The notes: generated by a model not told the origin, from the sequence alone. Shown: positions 27,148 to 37,872, counted from the first letter of the stretch. The stretch is 64,000 nt of DNA from Stigmatella erecta (GCF_900111745.1 NZ_FOIJ01000003.1:434001-498000); one strand, 5' to 3'. Numbers and translations are program-made.

Positions 27148-28155
27148 ATGGCGACCGAAAAACCCGCCCGCTGGAAGATTGTCCTCGGCTACAGCGCCTT
27201 CACGGCGCTGGCCCTGGTGCTGTGCTTTCTGCTCACCTTCCCGTACAGCGCGCTGCGCGCCCGCGCGGCCACCGAGGCGCTGCGGGCAGGCTATGCGCTG
27301 CGCATTGGCTCGCTGCGGCCAGGGCTCGTGGGGCTGACGGCCCGGGACGTGCGCCTGAGCGTGCCGCCCGGCGCGCTGAGCCCCGAGACGGTGGCGGCGC
27401 TCACCAGCGGGGATGCGGAGGCGGCACGGCTGCTGGCGCCCGCGGAGCTGGGCGAGCCCATCCTCATCGACTCCGTCTTCGCGCGCCCCACCCTGTTCCC
27501 CCCGGGCGTGGCCTTCCACGCCCAGGTGATGGGCGGCACGGTGAGCGGCTCCGTGGGCGGCAGGTCCGAGCGGCGGGTGAAGGTGCGCCTGTCGGGGCTG
27601 GACCCCTCCCAGGGCAACCTCAAGAACTTCACCGGCCTGGACATGGAGGGGCGCCTGAACGGCTCGTTGGACCTGCGCCTGCCCGCGGGCGTGGGCACGG
27701 GGGGCCGCCCCGGGGAGCCGGACCTGGCCCAGGCCGACGGGGAGCTGGCCCTGGATGGCCAGGCCTTGCAGCTCAAGGGCAGCGTGCCCGGCGTGGGGCT
27801 GGTGGGCCAGAGCCCCGTGGCGCTGGCGTTCCCCCAGGGGCTGCCCGCCATTCCTCTGGGAGAACTCCAGGGCGTCATCCGCTTCGAGAAGGGCCAGGGC
27901 ACCGTGGACACGCTCCAGCTGCGCAGCGACCAGGTGGAGCTCCAGGCCACGGGCACCCTGCGGCTCAAGCCGCGGCTCCAGTACACCGAGCCGGCGCTGG
28001 ACGTGAAGCTGCGCGTCGAGCCGGAGCTGGTGCAGACCCTGGGCGTCGCGGGCGCGGGGCTCTCGTTCCTGCCCCCCGACAAGGAGGATCCGAAGTTCCG
28101 CGCGGCCCGGCTGAGCGGCTCGCTGGGCAAGCTGTCGTTCCTGCCCAAGCGGTGA
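27148..28155 (+). CDS. gspN: Type II secretion protein GspN
   Basis: 335 residues from ATG 27148. One N-terminal transmembrane segment (about 12-32) is followed by a beta-rich periplasmic domain with repeated LxLxG-type strands and the phrase LSGLDPSQGNLKNFTGLDMEG, typical of delta-proteobacterial GspN. Its exact role is not settled, and many systems lack it. It is the last structural gene of the operon; the next gene, an activator, begins 128 bases on. Confidence 0.85.
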   Translation: MATEKPARWKIVLGYSAFTALALVLCFLLTFPYSALRARAATEALRAGYALRIGSLRPGLVGLTARDVRLSVPPGALSPETVAALTSGDAEAARLLAPAELGEPILIDSVFARPTLFPPGVAFHAQVMGGTVSGSVGGRSERRVKVRLSGLDPSQGNLKNFTGLDMEGRLNGSLDLRLPAGVGTGGRPGEPDLAQADGELALDGQALQLKGSVPGVGLVGQSPVALAFPQGLPAIPLGELQGVIRFEKGQGTVDTLQLRSDQVELQATGTLRLKPRLQYTEPALDVKLRVEPELVQTLGVAGAGLSFLPPDKEDPKFRAARLSGSLGKLSFLPKR

Positions 28156-28283
28156 AGGTGCCCTCCGCCCCGGCACCCGCCATCCTACCTGGGCCAGCGC
28201 CCCGCCCGCTTCCGACCCGGTAGGTTGAAAAGACCGGGCCGCGTCGTGTAAAGCCCCCAGCGGTGGCGCTTCTGGAGGCCGGC

Positions 28284-29918
<1,635 letters not shown>

Positions 29919-29990
29919 TCCCTTCACCGACATGGCCCGGCCCGGGGCGGGACAAAACGTTTCCCCGGCTCGCGCGTTACATCTCCAGAG

Positions 29991-30009
29991 ACCCCCTTAT
30001 GCGGGGGGT
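29991..30009 (+). promoter_or_regulatory. Hairpin just upstream of the ECF sigma ribosome site
   Basis: ACCCCC (29991-29996) pairs with GGGGGT (30004-30009) across a 7-base loop and is followed by TTTC and then the CAGGAGG ribosome site. It could end transcription from the activator gene or restrain expression of the sigma factor. Confidence 0.4.
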
Positions 30010-30023
30010 TTCAGGAGGCCGTC

Positions 30024-30533
30024 ATGACCGCCGGTGTCGCCGGTTTACCCGCAGTCACGCAGATCTACCGCATGCATCGCACCCGGGCGCTGGCCATCGC
30101 GCGGCGCATCGTGGGGGACTCGGACGACGCGGAAGATGTCGTCCAGGACGTGTTCGCCCGTCTGGCCCGTCAGCCCGAGAACTTCCAGGGACGGGCCGCG
30201 TGGACCACCTGGCTGCACCGCGTCATGGTCAACAGCAGCATCAACTGGCTCCGGGCGCGCCGGCGCCGGGAGCGCCTGAGCCACGAGCCGCAGGAGCCCG
30301 CCTCGCCAGAGGCCCAGGCGGTGGGCCAGGAGATGCAGCGGCACTTTGGCGAGGCCCTGAAGGAGGCCAACGAGCTGCAGCGCCAGGTGCTGTGGCTCCG
30401 GGAGGTGCGCGGCTTCAGCTACCCGGAGATCGCCCAGGTGCTGCACGTGCCCGAGGGGACCGTGAAGAGCGCGCTCCACCGGGGGCGGGTGCGGACGCTG
30501 GAAGTGTTGGAGGCACGAGACCAACGGCCGTAA
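30024..30533 (+). CDS. ECF-type RNA polymerase sigma factor
   Basis: 169 residues from ATG 30024 with CAGGAGG upstream. Region 2 (about 15-80) has the DDAEDVVQDVFARL pattern that binds core polymerase and WTTWLHRVMVNSSINWLRARRR for -10 melting. Region 4 (about 110-160) has FSYPEIAQVLHVPEGTVKSALHRGR, which reads the -35 element. No anti-sigma gene is adjacent, so its control is unclear. It sits at the distal end of the secretion/activator block, but a functional tie is not shown. Confidence 0.9.
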   Translation: MTAGVAGLPAVTQIYRMHRTRALAIARRIVGDSDDAEDVVQDVFARLARQPENFQGRAAWTTWLHRVMVNSSINWLRARRRRERLSHEPQEPASPEAQAVGQEMQRHFGEALKEANELQRQVLWLREVRGFSYPEIAQVLHVPEGTVKSALHRGRVRTLEVLEARDQRP

Positions 30534-30602
30534 GGGGCTTCCGGAGCTTGCCCAGGCTCCTGTATGCAGCGGCCCTTACCGCCGTCCAGGAGACCTCCAA
30601 AC

Positions 30603-31214
30603 ATGAAGCTCTACTACACCCCGGGTGCCTGCTCCCAGTCGCCCCACATCGTGCTGCGCGAGTCGGGCCTGAAGTTCGAGCTGGAGAAGGTGGACCTGCG
30701 CTCGCACAAGACCGAGAAGGGCGCGGACTACTACACCATCAACCCGAAGGGGTACGTGCCCGCGCTGCAGCTGGACAACGGCCAGGTGCTCACCGAGGGC
30801 CCGGCCATCGTCCAGTACATCGCCGACCAGAAGCCGGAGACGAAGCTGGCGCCCGCGGCGGGCTCGTTCGAGCGCGCCCGCCTGCAGGAGTGGCTGCACT
30901 TCATCGGCACCGAGCTGCACAAGACCTTCAGCCCGATGTTCAACCCGGCCATCACCCCTGAGGCGAAGCAGGCCGCGCTCGACAAGCTGAGCAAGCGCTT
31001 CGAGTTCGTCGCCAAGCACCTCGAGGGCAAGCAGTTCCTGCTGGGCGAGCACCTCACCGGGGCGGACACCTACCTGTTCGTGATCCTCAACTGGGCCAAG
31101 AACATGGGCCCGGACATCGCCCAGTGGCCCTCGCTGAAGGCCTTCCACGAGCGCGTCAGCGCCCGGCCCGCCGTCCGGGCCACGCTGGAGGCCGAGGGCC
31201 TGCTCAAGTCGTAA
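30603..31214 (+). CDS. Glutathione S-transferase (beta-class-like)
   Basis: 203 residues, the normal GST size, from ATG 30603. It opens MKLYYTPGACSQSPHIVLRE, the pattern of bacterial beta-class GSTs with a Cys at about residue 10 that forms a mixed disulfide with glutathione in the family. The thioredoxin-like domain (1-80) contains the cis-Pro in GYVPAL and the E-G-P-A-I-V-Q-Y glutathione site. An all-helical domain follows (about 90-200). Cytosolic detoxification or redox role. It stands alone, convergent with the CAP gene. Confidence 0.9.
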   Translation: MKLYYTPGACSQSPHIVLRESGLKFELEKVDLRSHKTEKGADYYTINPKGYVPALQLDNGQVLTEGPAIVQYIADQKPETKLAPAAGSFERARLQEWLHFIGTELHKTFSPMFNPAITPEAKQAALDKLSKRFEFVAKHLEGKQFLLGEHLTGADTYLFVILNWAKNMGPDIAQWPSLKAFHERVSARPAVRATLEAEGLLKS

Positions 31215-31235
31215 GGCCTTGAAGCGGCTCCGGGA

Positions 31236-31261
31236 CTGGGGGCGGCAGGTGCAGCCCCCAG
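31236..31261. terminator. Bidirectional hairpin between GST and CAP genes
   Basis: An 8-bp inverted repeat (31236-31243 with 31254-31261) with a 10-base loop lies between two convergent stops at 31214 and 31273. Position and stem suit a shared terminator. Confidence 0.55.
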
Positions 31262-31272
31262 CCACCCGCGGA

Positions 31273-31890
31273 CTACGGGGCGCCGAAGTCCTGCGTCCAG
31301 TAGTGCTTGTAGGTCGCGCCAGAGGCCCGGTAGTAGTAGCCCACGCCCAGCTTCTTGTAGGTGCCGTTCATGATGTTGTTGCAGTGGCCGGTGCTGTTCA
31401 TCCAGCTCGTCATCACGGCCTCGGGCGTGGCCTGGTTGGCGGCGATGTTCTCGGCCGCCGCGTTGTAGGTGTAGCCCGCCAACTTCATCCGGTCCCAGGG
31501 CGCGGTGTTGCCCGTGCCCGTGTGGCTGAAGAAGTTGTTCACCGCCATGTCCTTGGAGTGCTTGCGCGCGGCACAGCGCAGACGCGTGTCGAGCGCGACC
31601 GCGGGGACCGCGGGCTTCGCCACGCCCCCACAGGTCGCCCCCGCCGCGCGCCGCTGGTTCACCAGATTCAGCACCTGGGTCTCGAACGAGGCCCAGTTCG
31701 CATCCCACGTGGTGACGTCGTCACAGTAGGCCTGGGCCGTGTACTCCCCGCCTACGGCCTCCGCCGTCTCCATCGCCATGCCCTCGCCCACCACCCCGTC
31801 CGGCGTGACCTCGACGCGCTCCTCGGCACCACATCCCGCCAGCAGCGCCAGCCCCACCAGCACGACTCCCGAACGATTCATCCGCACCAT
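31273..31890 (-). CDS. CAP/SCP-domain lipoprotein
   Basis: 205 residues from ATG 31890, preceded by AAAGGAG. A lipoprotein signal ends A-L-L-A-G-C-G (Cys near residue 19). Residues about 70-200 form a cysteine-rich secretory/antigen-5/PR-1 domain with the CAP signatures HSKDMAVNNFFSHTG, GYTYNAAAENIA and STGHCNNIMN, which bring together the conserved His and Glu residues. Bacterial CAP proteins are extracellular and mostly of unknown activity. The start lies 113 bases from the divergent GH3 gene, with a palindrome between them. Confidence 0.85.
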   Translation of the reverse strand: MVRMNRSGVVLVGLALLAGCGAEERVEVTPDGVVGEGMAMETAEAVGGEYTAQAYCDDVTTWDANWASFETQVLNLVNQRRAAGATCGGVAKPAVPAVALDTRLRCAARKHSKDMAVNNFFSHTGTGNTAPWDRMKLAGYTYNAAAENIAANQATPEAVMTSWMNSTGHCNNIMNGTYKKLGVGYYYRASGATYKHYWTQDFGAP

Positions 31891-31913
31891 TGGCTCGCTC
31901 CTTTTGTAATTTT

Positions 31914-31935
31914 CCAGCAATACACGTATTACTGG
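31914..31935. promoter_or_regulatory. 22-base near-perfect palindrome, candidate operator
   Basis: CCAG-C-AATAC and GTATT-A-CTGG face each other across AC, matching at 10 of 11 positions. It stands in the AT-rich divergent gap between the CAP lipoprotein and GH3 genes, a typical place for a shared repressor or activator site. No regulator gene is adjacent. Confidence 0.45.
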
Positions 31936-32003
31936 ATTCACTGGGAATACTGCATCAGAGAAATCACGTCGTAAAGCGCTGTTTTGGGGGCGAGACTGTA
32001 CCC

Positions 32004-33110
32004 ATGCGCGCCGTGCTCTGGTCATCCCTCGTCCTTCTCGCGCTCGTGTCGCTGCCACCTGGGCAAGCCGCCGCACAAGCCCGCAAACCGCAGGCCTTCA
32101 GCCACCGGAAACCGGATGAGGCGCGCGTGGAGCGCGTCCTCTCGTCCCTGTCCCCGCGCGAGAAGGTGGGGCAGCTGCTGCTCGCCTATCCCCAGCTGAA
32201 CAAGGAGGGCCCGGTGGAGGTAGGCGGGGTGCTGTTCGTGGGCGGCACCCTCAAGAAGCTCGATGCGGCGAAGGCCCGCATCCAATCGAGCCGCGAGCGC
32301 GCCCGCATTCCCCCCTTCTTCGCGGTGGACATCGAGGGCGGAGGCTTCAACCGGCTGGAGCGGCACCCGTCCCTCAAAGGGCTTCCGCTCGCCCGGGAGA
32401 TGGCCGCGCTGGAGGACGGCGCGGTGGAAGCCTGGGGCCTGAAGGTGGGCCGGGCCATGCGGGAGGTGGGACTCAACATGAACCTGGCCCCCGTGTTCGA
32501 CGTGGCCCCCCAGGGGCACATGTTCCGCAATGGGCGCGCCTTCTCGGGAGACCCGGAGGTGGTGAAGAAGAAGGCCACCGCGTTCGCGCGGGGCCTGGCC
32601 CAGGCCGGGGTGGTGGCCATCGGCAAGCACTTCCCGGGCTACGGGGACCTGGAGACGGACTCGGACCATGAGCGCGCCACCGTGGACTGGGACGAAGCGC
32701 GCGTGCGCCGGGAGGCCGGGGCCTTCCGGGCAGCGGACCGGTTTCTCGGCGGGGTGATGCTCTCGAACATCGTCTACTCACGGTTCGGCCCCAAGCCCGC
32801 CATCCTGGAGCCCGCCCTGGTCGCCCTGGCCCACGAGCTCGGCGGGCTCAGCGTGACGGACGACGTGGCCATCCGCGCCCTGGCGGATCAGATCGGCGCC
32901 GAGCCGGCGGAGGTGCTGCGGCAGGCGTTCCTGGCGGGAAATGATCTCATCCTGACGACCGCGCCCCCTGACTGGGCCCAGGGCCTGGACTACTTCGGCA
33001 TCCTCACGGCGCTGGCCGAGGCGAGCCCCGAGAACCGGGAGCGCCTCGATACCGCGGTGCGGCGTGTCCTCCGGCTCAAGGATCGGCTGGGGCTGCTGGA
33101 GGGGCTGTAG
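32004..33110 (+). CDS. Exported GH3 glycosidase (beta-N-acetylhexosaminidase-like)
   Basis: 368 residues from ATG 32004 with a signal peptide ending A-A-A-Q-A near residue 24. The single GH3 barrel has the NagZ-type K-H-F-P-G-x-G-D motif (KHFPGYGDLETDSDHE), whose D-S-x-H dyad serves as the acid/base in NagZ, and the nucleophile region SVTDDVAIRAL. The length fits single-domain GlcNAc-ases. It likely cleaves GlcNAc from peptidoglycan or chitin fragments outside the cytoplasm; the signal peptide distinguishes it from cytosolic NagZ. It heads a rightward run of three cell-wall-themed genes. Confidence 0.85.
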   Translation: MRAVLWSSLVLLALVSLPPGQAAAQARKPQAFSHRKPDEARVERVLSSLSPREKVGQLLLAYPQLNKEGPVEVGGVLFVGGTLKKLDAAKARIQSSRERARIPPFFAVDIEGGGFNRLERHPSLKGLPLAREMAALEDGAVEAWGLKVGRAMREVGLNMNLAPVFDVAPQGHMFRNGRAFSGDPEVVKKKATAFARGLAQAGVVAIGKHFPGYGDLETDSDHERATVDWDEARVRREAGAFRAADRFLGGVMLSNIVYSRFGPKPAILEPALVALAHELGGLSVTDDVAIRALADQIGAEPAEVLRQAFLAGNDLILTTAPPDWAQGLDYFGILTALAEASPENRERLDTAVRRVLRLKDRLGLLEGL

Positions 33111-33181
33111 CGGGCGGAAGCATCCGGGCAGGCATGCCCCTGGGTGGACCTGAAGGCCCATCTGGCTAGACTCCGGGGCGA

Positions 33182-35014
33182 ATGGACGCGCCGCACCGGA
33201 AGGGAAGATCCCCGAGGCATACCGCCATCCTCGCCTCGTTCGTGGCCGTGGGGGGCCTGATGGCCTTCCACCCCGCCCCGCCCGTGGACAGCCCCGCTCC
33301 CGCGGCCGGTGAACGCCCGGCGGCGGCCGGGGCCCCTTCGCGGGAAAGCCGCCAGGCCCGGCTCGCCGCCGCCCAAGTCATCGCGCGCGCGCTGGCGCCC
33401 GCGGACTCGCGGCGGCTGACGGAGCCCTCCCCGGAGGAGCAGGCCCTGCGGGAGCTGGCCGCATCGCTCCACGCCCCTGGCGCGAGCCTGGAGAACCCCT
33501 GCGTGGAGCGCACCGGGCCGTTCTGTACCCGGACGGTGCTCGAGCCGCTCTTCTCCGCGCTGGATGGTCTGCGCACGGGCCAGGCGTCCTCGCCCGTGCG
33601 GATCGCGGCCTTTGGCAACTCGCTGATCGCCGGAGACCGGATCGTCGACATCGTCCGCGACCAATTCGTGCGCCGCTTCGGGGACGGAGGCCGGGGCCTG
33701 CTGCTCATCGACCGGCTCGCGCCCTACGGCCCCCGGACGCGCACCGGCACCGCGGAGGGCTGGTCCGTGCACACGGTGGGAGAGCTGAAGGACTCGCCCT
33801 GGCCCTTTGGGCTCTCGGGCGTGGTGCACGTCTCCAGCCAGGCGCGCGCGCGCTCCCGCTTCAGCCTGTCCGGGGAGCGCCAGGGCACGCTGTTCTGGCT
33901 GGACCAGGACTCCGGCCCCGTCGAGCTGCGCGTCGACGGCCACCCCCTGCTCCAGACGCAGCCCCAGAACGGGGGCGGGCACCAGCAGGAGACCTTCACG
34001 CTGCCGCCGGGTGCCAAGACGCTGGAGCTCATCGCCCCGCAGCGGGGAACGGCCCTCCAGGGGCTGGCGCTCGACAAGCCCGGCCCAGGCGTTGTCCTGG
34101 ACACGCTGGGGGTTCCCTCCGCGGACGCGAGCCTCTTTCTCCGGGCGGACGAGGCCATGGTGGCCGAGCAGCTCCGCGCGCGTGCGCCCGCGCTGGTCCT
34201 CGTCATGCTGGGGGGGAACGAGGTGAAACGCCTCCAGTGGAAGCGCTCCACGTCCAGCCAGGTGGAGAGAGACTTGCGCCGGTTCCTCCAGCGGGTGACA
34301 CGCGCCACGCCCGAGGCGGCGTGCCTGGTGGTCGGGCCGGTGGATGCCGTCCTGGGCCCCGGGGCCGCCAAGCCCTTCCAGCAGCGTGAACACCTGGAGG
34401 AGGTCATCGGCATGGAGCGGGAGATCGCCCTGGAGGAAGGGTGCGCCTTCTTCGACATGTTCGCGGCCATGGGCGGCACGGGCGCCATCCAGCGCTTCCA
34501 CGCCCGGGGCTTCATGCACGACGACCTGGTGCATCCCAAGGGACGGGGACTGGATGTGCTGGGGGCCCTGCTGAGCCGGGGGCTCTTGCGCAGCTGGGAG
34601 GACACCCCGCGCACCGAGCCCTCCGCCGCGCTGGCGCGGGCGTGGACGACGCTGCTCGGCGTGGAGCTGCTCTCCCACGCGGCCCACCCGTCGCGCCAGG
34701 CCCGGAGCGTGGCGCTGCTGCCCGGTGCGCCGGAGGGGCCGTGGACGGACGGCGTGCGGCGCGTGCTCGACACCGCGCGCGCCCGGGACGCCTCGCCTTC
34801 GCTCTTCCTGGCGGAGCCCTCGTCCCTGCGGTGCGCGACGCTCGTGCCCCGCCTGGGCGTGGCGGCCGACGGCAGCGGCTGCCTTCCCGTGACGCCGCCC
34901 CCGTTTCCCGGGGGGCTTCAGGATCCCTTCCAGCGCGGCAGCGTGGTCGGCGCCTGGCTCCTGGCGGAGCTCGTCCGGTATGACACCCTGGCCACCGCCT
35001 GGCAGGCCCCATGA
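33182..35014 (+). CDS. SGNH/GDSL-type hydrolase, envelope-anchored
   Basis: 610 residues from ATG 33182. One N-terminal hydrophobic segment (about 14-28) and a Pro/Ala-rich linker precede the catalytic part. Block I reads FGNSLIAGD, with the Ser nucleophile and Asn in place of the usual first Asp; block III reads MLGGNE; block V supplies D-L-V-H. A beta-rich insert (about 185-290) lies between blocks I and III, an arrangement seen in peptidoglycan O-acetyl esterases of the Ape1/PatB sort. The C-terminal 130 residues are unassigned. It overlaps the next gene by four bases (ATGA), so the two are coupled. Deacetylation of wall or polysaccharide is the best guess. Confidence 0.72.
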   Translation: MDAPHRKGRSPRHTAILASFVAVGGLMAFHPAPPVDSPAPAAGERPAAAGAPSRESRQARLAAAQVIARALAPADSRRLTEPSPEEQALRELAASLHAPGASLENPCVERTGPFCTRTVLEPLFSALDGLRTGQASSPVRIAAFGNSLIAGDRIVDIVRDQFVRRFGDGGRGLLLIDRLAPYGPRTRTGTAEGWSVHTVGELKDSPWPFGLSGVVHVSSQARARSRFSLSGERQGTLFWLDQDSGPVELRVDGHPLLQTQPQNGGGHQQETFTLPPGAKTLELIAPQRGTALQGLALDKPGPGVVLDTLGVPSADASLFLRADEAMVAEQLRARAPALVLVMLGGNEVKRLQWKRSTSSQVERDLRRFLQRVTRATPEAACLVVGPVDAVLGPGAAKPFQQREHLEEVIGMEREIALEEGCAFFDMFAAMGGTGAIQRFHARGFMHDDLVHPKGRGLDVLGALLSRGLLRSWEDTPRTEPSAALARAWTTLLGVELLSHAAHPSRQARSVALLPGAPEGPWTDGVRRVLDTARARDASPSLFLAEPSSLRCATLVPRLGVAADGSGCLPVTPPPFPGGLQDPFQRGSVVGAWLLAELVRYDTLATAWQAP

Positions 35015-37161
35015 GCGGCCCGCGCCGAGGCCCCCGTGCGGGCTGGGTTCTCTGGGTGGTGCTGCTGGTGGGCAGTGCCTCTGCGGCCCCGCGGCCCGAG
35101 GCCCCTGTCCGGAGCCGCACGGCGCCCGCGCTGCTGCCCCCTGGCACCGAGGCGCTGCCGGACGGGCAGATCCAGGTCCTGGACACCCTCCTGCGTGAGC
35201 AGCTCAAGGGCCGGCTGCTCGCGGGACTCTCGGTGGGCGTGGCCCGGGGGGACCAGGCCTGGACGGCGGGCTATGGCCTCCGGGACATCGCCCAGCGGCG
35301 CCCGGCCACGCCCAGGACGACGTACCGCACGGCCTCCATCTCCAAGTCCTTCACCGCCATGGCCGTGATGCAGCTCGTGGAGGCGGGCACGGTGGGCCTG
35401 GACGATGACATCCAGCGCTGGGTGCCCGAGTTCCCCGCCAAGGCCTGGCCCGTCACGGTGCGCCAGCTCCTCGGACACCTGGGCGGGGTGAGCCACTACC
35501 GGGATCCGGCCCGGGAGAACCACCTCACCCAGCGGATGAACACCTCCGAGGCGCTCGCGCTCTTCAAGGACTGGCCGCTCGCCGCCGAGCCCGGCACGGA
35601 GTTCGTCTACACCTCCTATGGCTTCAACCTGCTGGGCGCGCTGATCGAAAACGCCTCGGGCATGCCCTACGGGAAATACCTCCAGGAGAAGGTCTTCGCC
35701 CCGGCGGGAATGGTGAACACGGCGCTGGATGACGTCCGCACCCGGGACAGCCACCACGCCGTGGGCTACCGCCGGGTGAACGGCACGTTGCAGCGCTCCG
35801 CCCGGCTGGATGTCTCGTCCCGCTTCGCGGGCGGAGGGGCGCGCTCCACGGTCGTGGACCTGCTCGCCTTTGGCCGGGCGGCCATGGCCAGCACGCTCGT
35901 GCAGCCCGAGACGACGCGCCGGATGCAGGTCTCCATGGAGACGCGGGATGGGCGCATGACGGACTACGGCATGGGCTGGGCCACCTACCCCGTGCGCGGC
36001 CACTACGTGGTGGCGCACGCGGGGGGCCAACCCGAGACGAGCACGTTCCTGCTGCTCATCCCCGCGGAGCGCCTGGCCATCGCGCTGTCCGCGAACGTGG
36101 AGGACCAGGGGGAGCTGCTCAAGGACCTGGCCAGCGCCATCGCCGCGCAGCTCCTGGAGGGTGGCCCGCGGCGGCGGCCCATCTCCGGCGAGGATCCCGT
36201 GGACGAGGTGCTCCACGAGGGGCTGTACCGCATCTTCACCTACGGCCGGGCCTTCGAGACCTTCCACCGCGCGGGCTTCGCGGCGCCCCCCGAGCCAGGG
36301 GATGTGCAGGCCGCGTTCGCGGAAGTGTCCGCGCTGCTGTCGAGGGAGAGCCTCACCGCGGATCCCCGCGCCGCGCTGAAGACGCTGAAGCAAGCGCACC
36401 AGCCCCGGGCGGGGAGACTGTTCATCCGCGTGGGCGTCCACATGGCGGCGCAGCTTGCCACCGCGCTCGGCCCCGAGGCCCTGGCGGCCTACCCGGCCGA
36501 GGGGGCCCTGCGTTTCTTCGAGGACTACCTGCGCGTGTGCGAACAGACCCCGTGCGCCGAAGCCCTCCAGTTCACCCCGGCGCTGCGGGCGGACATCGCC
36601 CGGCTCGCGGGCCCCTGGAAGACCGCCAACGCCGAGGCCGTCCGCATGCGGACGCTGCACGCGGGGCCCGAGCTGCCCACGGCGCTCGAATCCCTCCAGC
36701 GTGCCTTCAGCGGGGCGCCGGTGCACCCGGACTTCTCCGAGGAGGCCCTGGCGCTTGCCCAGGCGCCGGGCACGTCCGCCGCGCAGGCGGCGCTGCTGCT
36801 CGAGTGGGCCTGGCAAACCCACCCCGGGAGCATCGCCGTCCTGCAAGCCCGCGCCGAGGACTTCCTCCGGCGGGGAGATGCCGAGGCGGCGGAGCTGCTG
36901 TACCAGCGGGCCCTGGCGCGGCCCCTGGGGCCCGAGCTGCTCTCCGCCGAGAAGCTCCTGGCCCGGGCGAACCGGAACCCCCTGGCGGCGGAGCTGCTGC
37001 GGCTCTCCGTGCGGCTGCACCCCGGCTCGGTGGCCCTGTGGAAGGCGCTCGCGGCGCGGGAGCGGGCCCTGGGCAACGTGAAACCGGCGGAGGCCGCCCT
37101 CTCGCAGGTCCGGGCGCTGGCCGCCCCCCCGCCTCCTGCTCCAAGCCCCACGGTTCCCTAG
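35011..37161 (+). CDS. Exported serine hydrolase (beta-lactamase/class C fold) with helical-repeat tail
   Basis: 716 residues from ATG 35011, overlapping the previous stop. The signal peptide ends A-S-A-A near residue 26. Residues about 60-395 are a penicillin-binding/class C domain: S-I-S-K near residue 110 gives the Ser/Lys pair, YTSYGFN gives the Tyr motif, and HAGG stands at the KTG-box position. Residues about 400-700 are Ala/Leu-rich helices resembling TPR or related repeats. The family includes esterases, D-aminopeptidases and carboxypeptidases; antibiotic resistance should not be presumed. Coupling to an SGNH gene suggests wall remodelling. Confidence 0.8.
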   Translation: MSGPRRGPRAGWVLWVVLLVGSASAAPRPEAPVRSRTAPALLPPGTEALPDGQIQVLDTLLREQLKGRLLAGLSVGVARGDQAWTAGYGLRDIAQRRPATPRTTYRTASISKSFTAMAVMQLVEAGTVGLDDDIQRWVPEFPAKAWPVTVRQLLGHLGGVSHYRDPARENHLTQRMNTSEALALFKDWPLAAEPGTEFVYTSYGFNLLGALIENASGMPYGKYLQEKVFAPAGMVNTALDDVRTRDSHHAVGYRRVNGTLQRSARLDVSSRFAGGGARSTVVDLLAFGRAAMASTLVQPETTRRMQVSMETRDGRMTDYGMGWATYPVRGHYVVAHAGGQPETSTFLLLIPAERLAIALSANVEDQGELLKDLASAIAAQLLEGGPRRRPISGEDPVDEVLHEGLYRIFTYGRAFETFHRAGFAAPPEPGDVQAAFAEVSALLSRESLTADPRAALKTLKQAHQPRAGRLFIRVGVHMAAQLATALGPEALAAYPAEGALRFFEDYLRVCEQTPCAEALQFTPALRADIARLAGPWKTANAEAVRMRTLHAGPELPTALESLQRAFSGAPVHPDFSEEALALAQAPGTSAAQAALLLEWAWQTHPGSIAVLQARAEDFLRRGDAEAAELLYQRALARPLGPELLSAEKLLARANRNPLAAELLRLSVRLHPGSVALWKALAARERALGNVKPAEAALSQVRALAAPPPPAPSPTVP

Positions 37162-37257
37162 AAAAAAGTCTTTTCCACGCCCCGGCGCCCCGGCGATGAA
37201 TCTTCCCGGTACCGGCGCGTCCTAAAGGCCAGAACGCAACGCTCAGGAGTTTTCCCC

Positions 37258-37866
37258 ATGTCGAAGTGGCTGCTGGCAACGATGGCTTTCGCTCTCCCCG
37301 CCCTGGCGCTCGCCGGCCCGAATGACCGGCGGGAGCGGCACGAAAACCGCCAGGAGGCGCAGCAGAACCGCCAGGAGCAGCGCGATGACCGGTGGGACCT
37401 GAAGCAGCTGGAGAACCTCATTGCCCGCTTCGACACGGCCTCCTCCCACCGCCACCGGGACGCCCTGCGGCAGGTGGATTCGGACCTGCGGGCCTATGTG
37501 GCCCTGGAGCTGAAGGAGACCCGGTACGAGCTCTCCGACGCGCAGTCGGAAGTGCGGCAGGACCACCATGAAATGCACGATGCGCGCGGCCGGAGGGAGT
37601 TCCAGGACGCCAAGCGCGACCGCCGCGACGACATGCGCGATGTGCGCGTGGAAGCCGAGTCCCTGAAGCGGACCCGCGTCATCCAGCGCGAGCTGGACAA
37701 CCTCTATGGCCGCATGGACCGCAACAGCCTGCACCAAAAGCGCGCGTTGATGATGGAGCTGCTCCAGCTGGCGCGCGCCGAGCAGGCCCAGAACCGGCAG
37801 GAGATCCGCGAGGACCACCGGGAGTCGCGCGAGGACCGGCGCCAGGCCCGCGACGACCGGTACTGA
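37258..37866 (+). CDS. Exported, highly charged coiled-coil protein
   Basis: 202 residues from ATG 37258 with AGGAG upstream. The signal peptide is ALPALALA, cut near residue 19. The mature part is extremely rich in Arg, Glu, Asp and Gln, with heptad-like helices throughout and runs such as REDHRESREDRRQARDD at the end. No family could be named. It resembles periplasmic metal-responsive helical proteins (CpxP/CnrX-like) only in composition. It ends six bases from a convergent gene. Confidence 0.7.
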   Translation: MSKWLLATMAFALPALALAGPNDRRERHENRQEAQQNRQEQRDDRWDLKQLENLIARFDTASSHRHRDALRQVDSDLRAYVALELKETRYELSDAQSEVRQDHHEMHDARGRREFQDAKRDRRDDMRDVRVEAESLKRTRVIQRELDNLYGRMDRNSLHQKRALMMELLQLARAEQAQNRQEIREDHRESREDRRQARDDRY

Positions 37867-37872
37867 GCGCGG

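Noticed and set aside
35011-37161. Calling the serine hydrolase an antibiotic-resistance beta-lactamase
   Set aside because: The fold is shared with esterases and peptidases, the third motif is HAGG rather than KTG, and there is a long helical tail not found in resistance enzymes.
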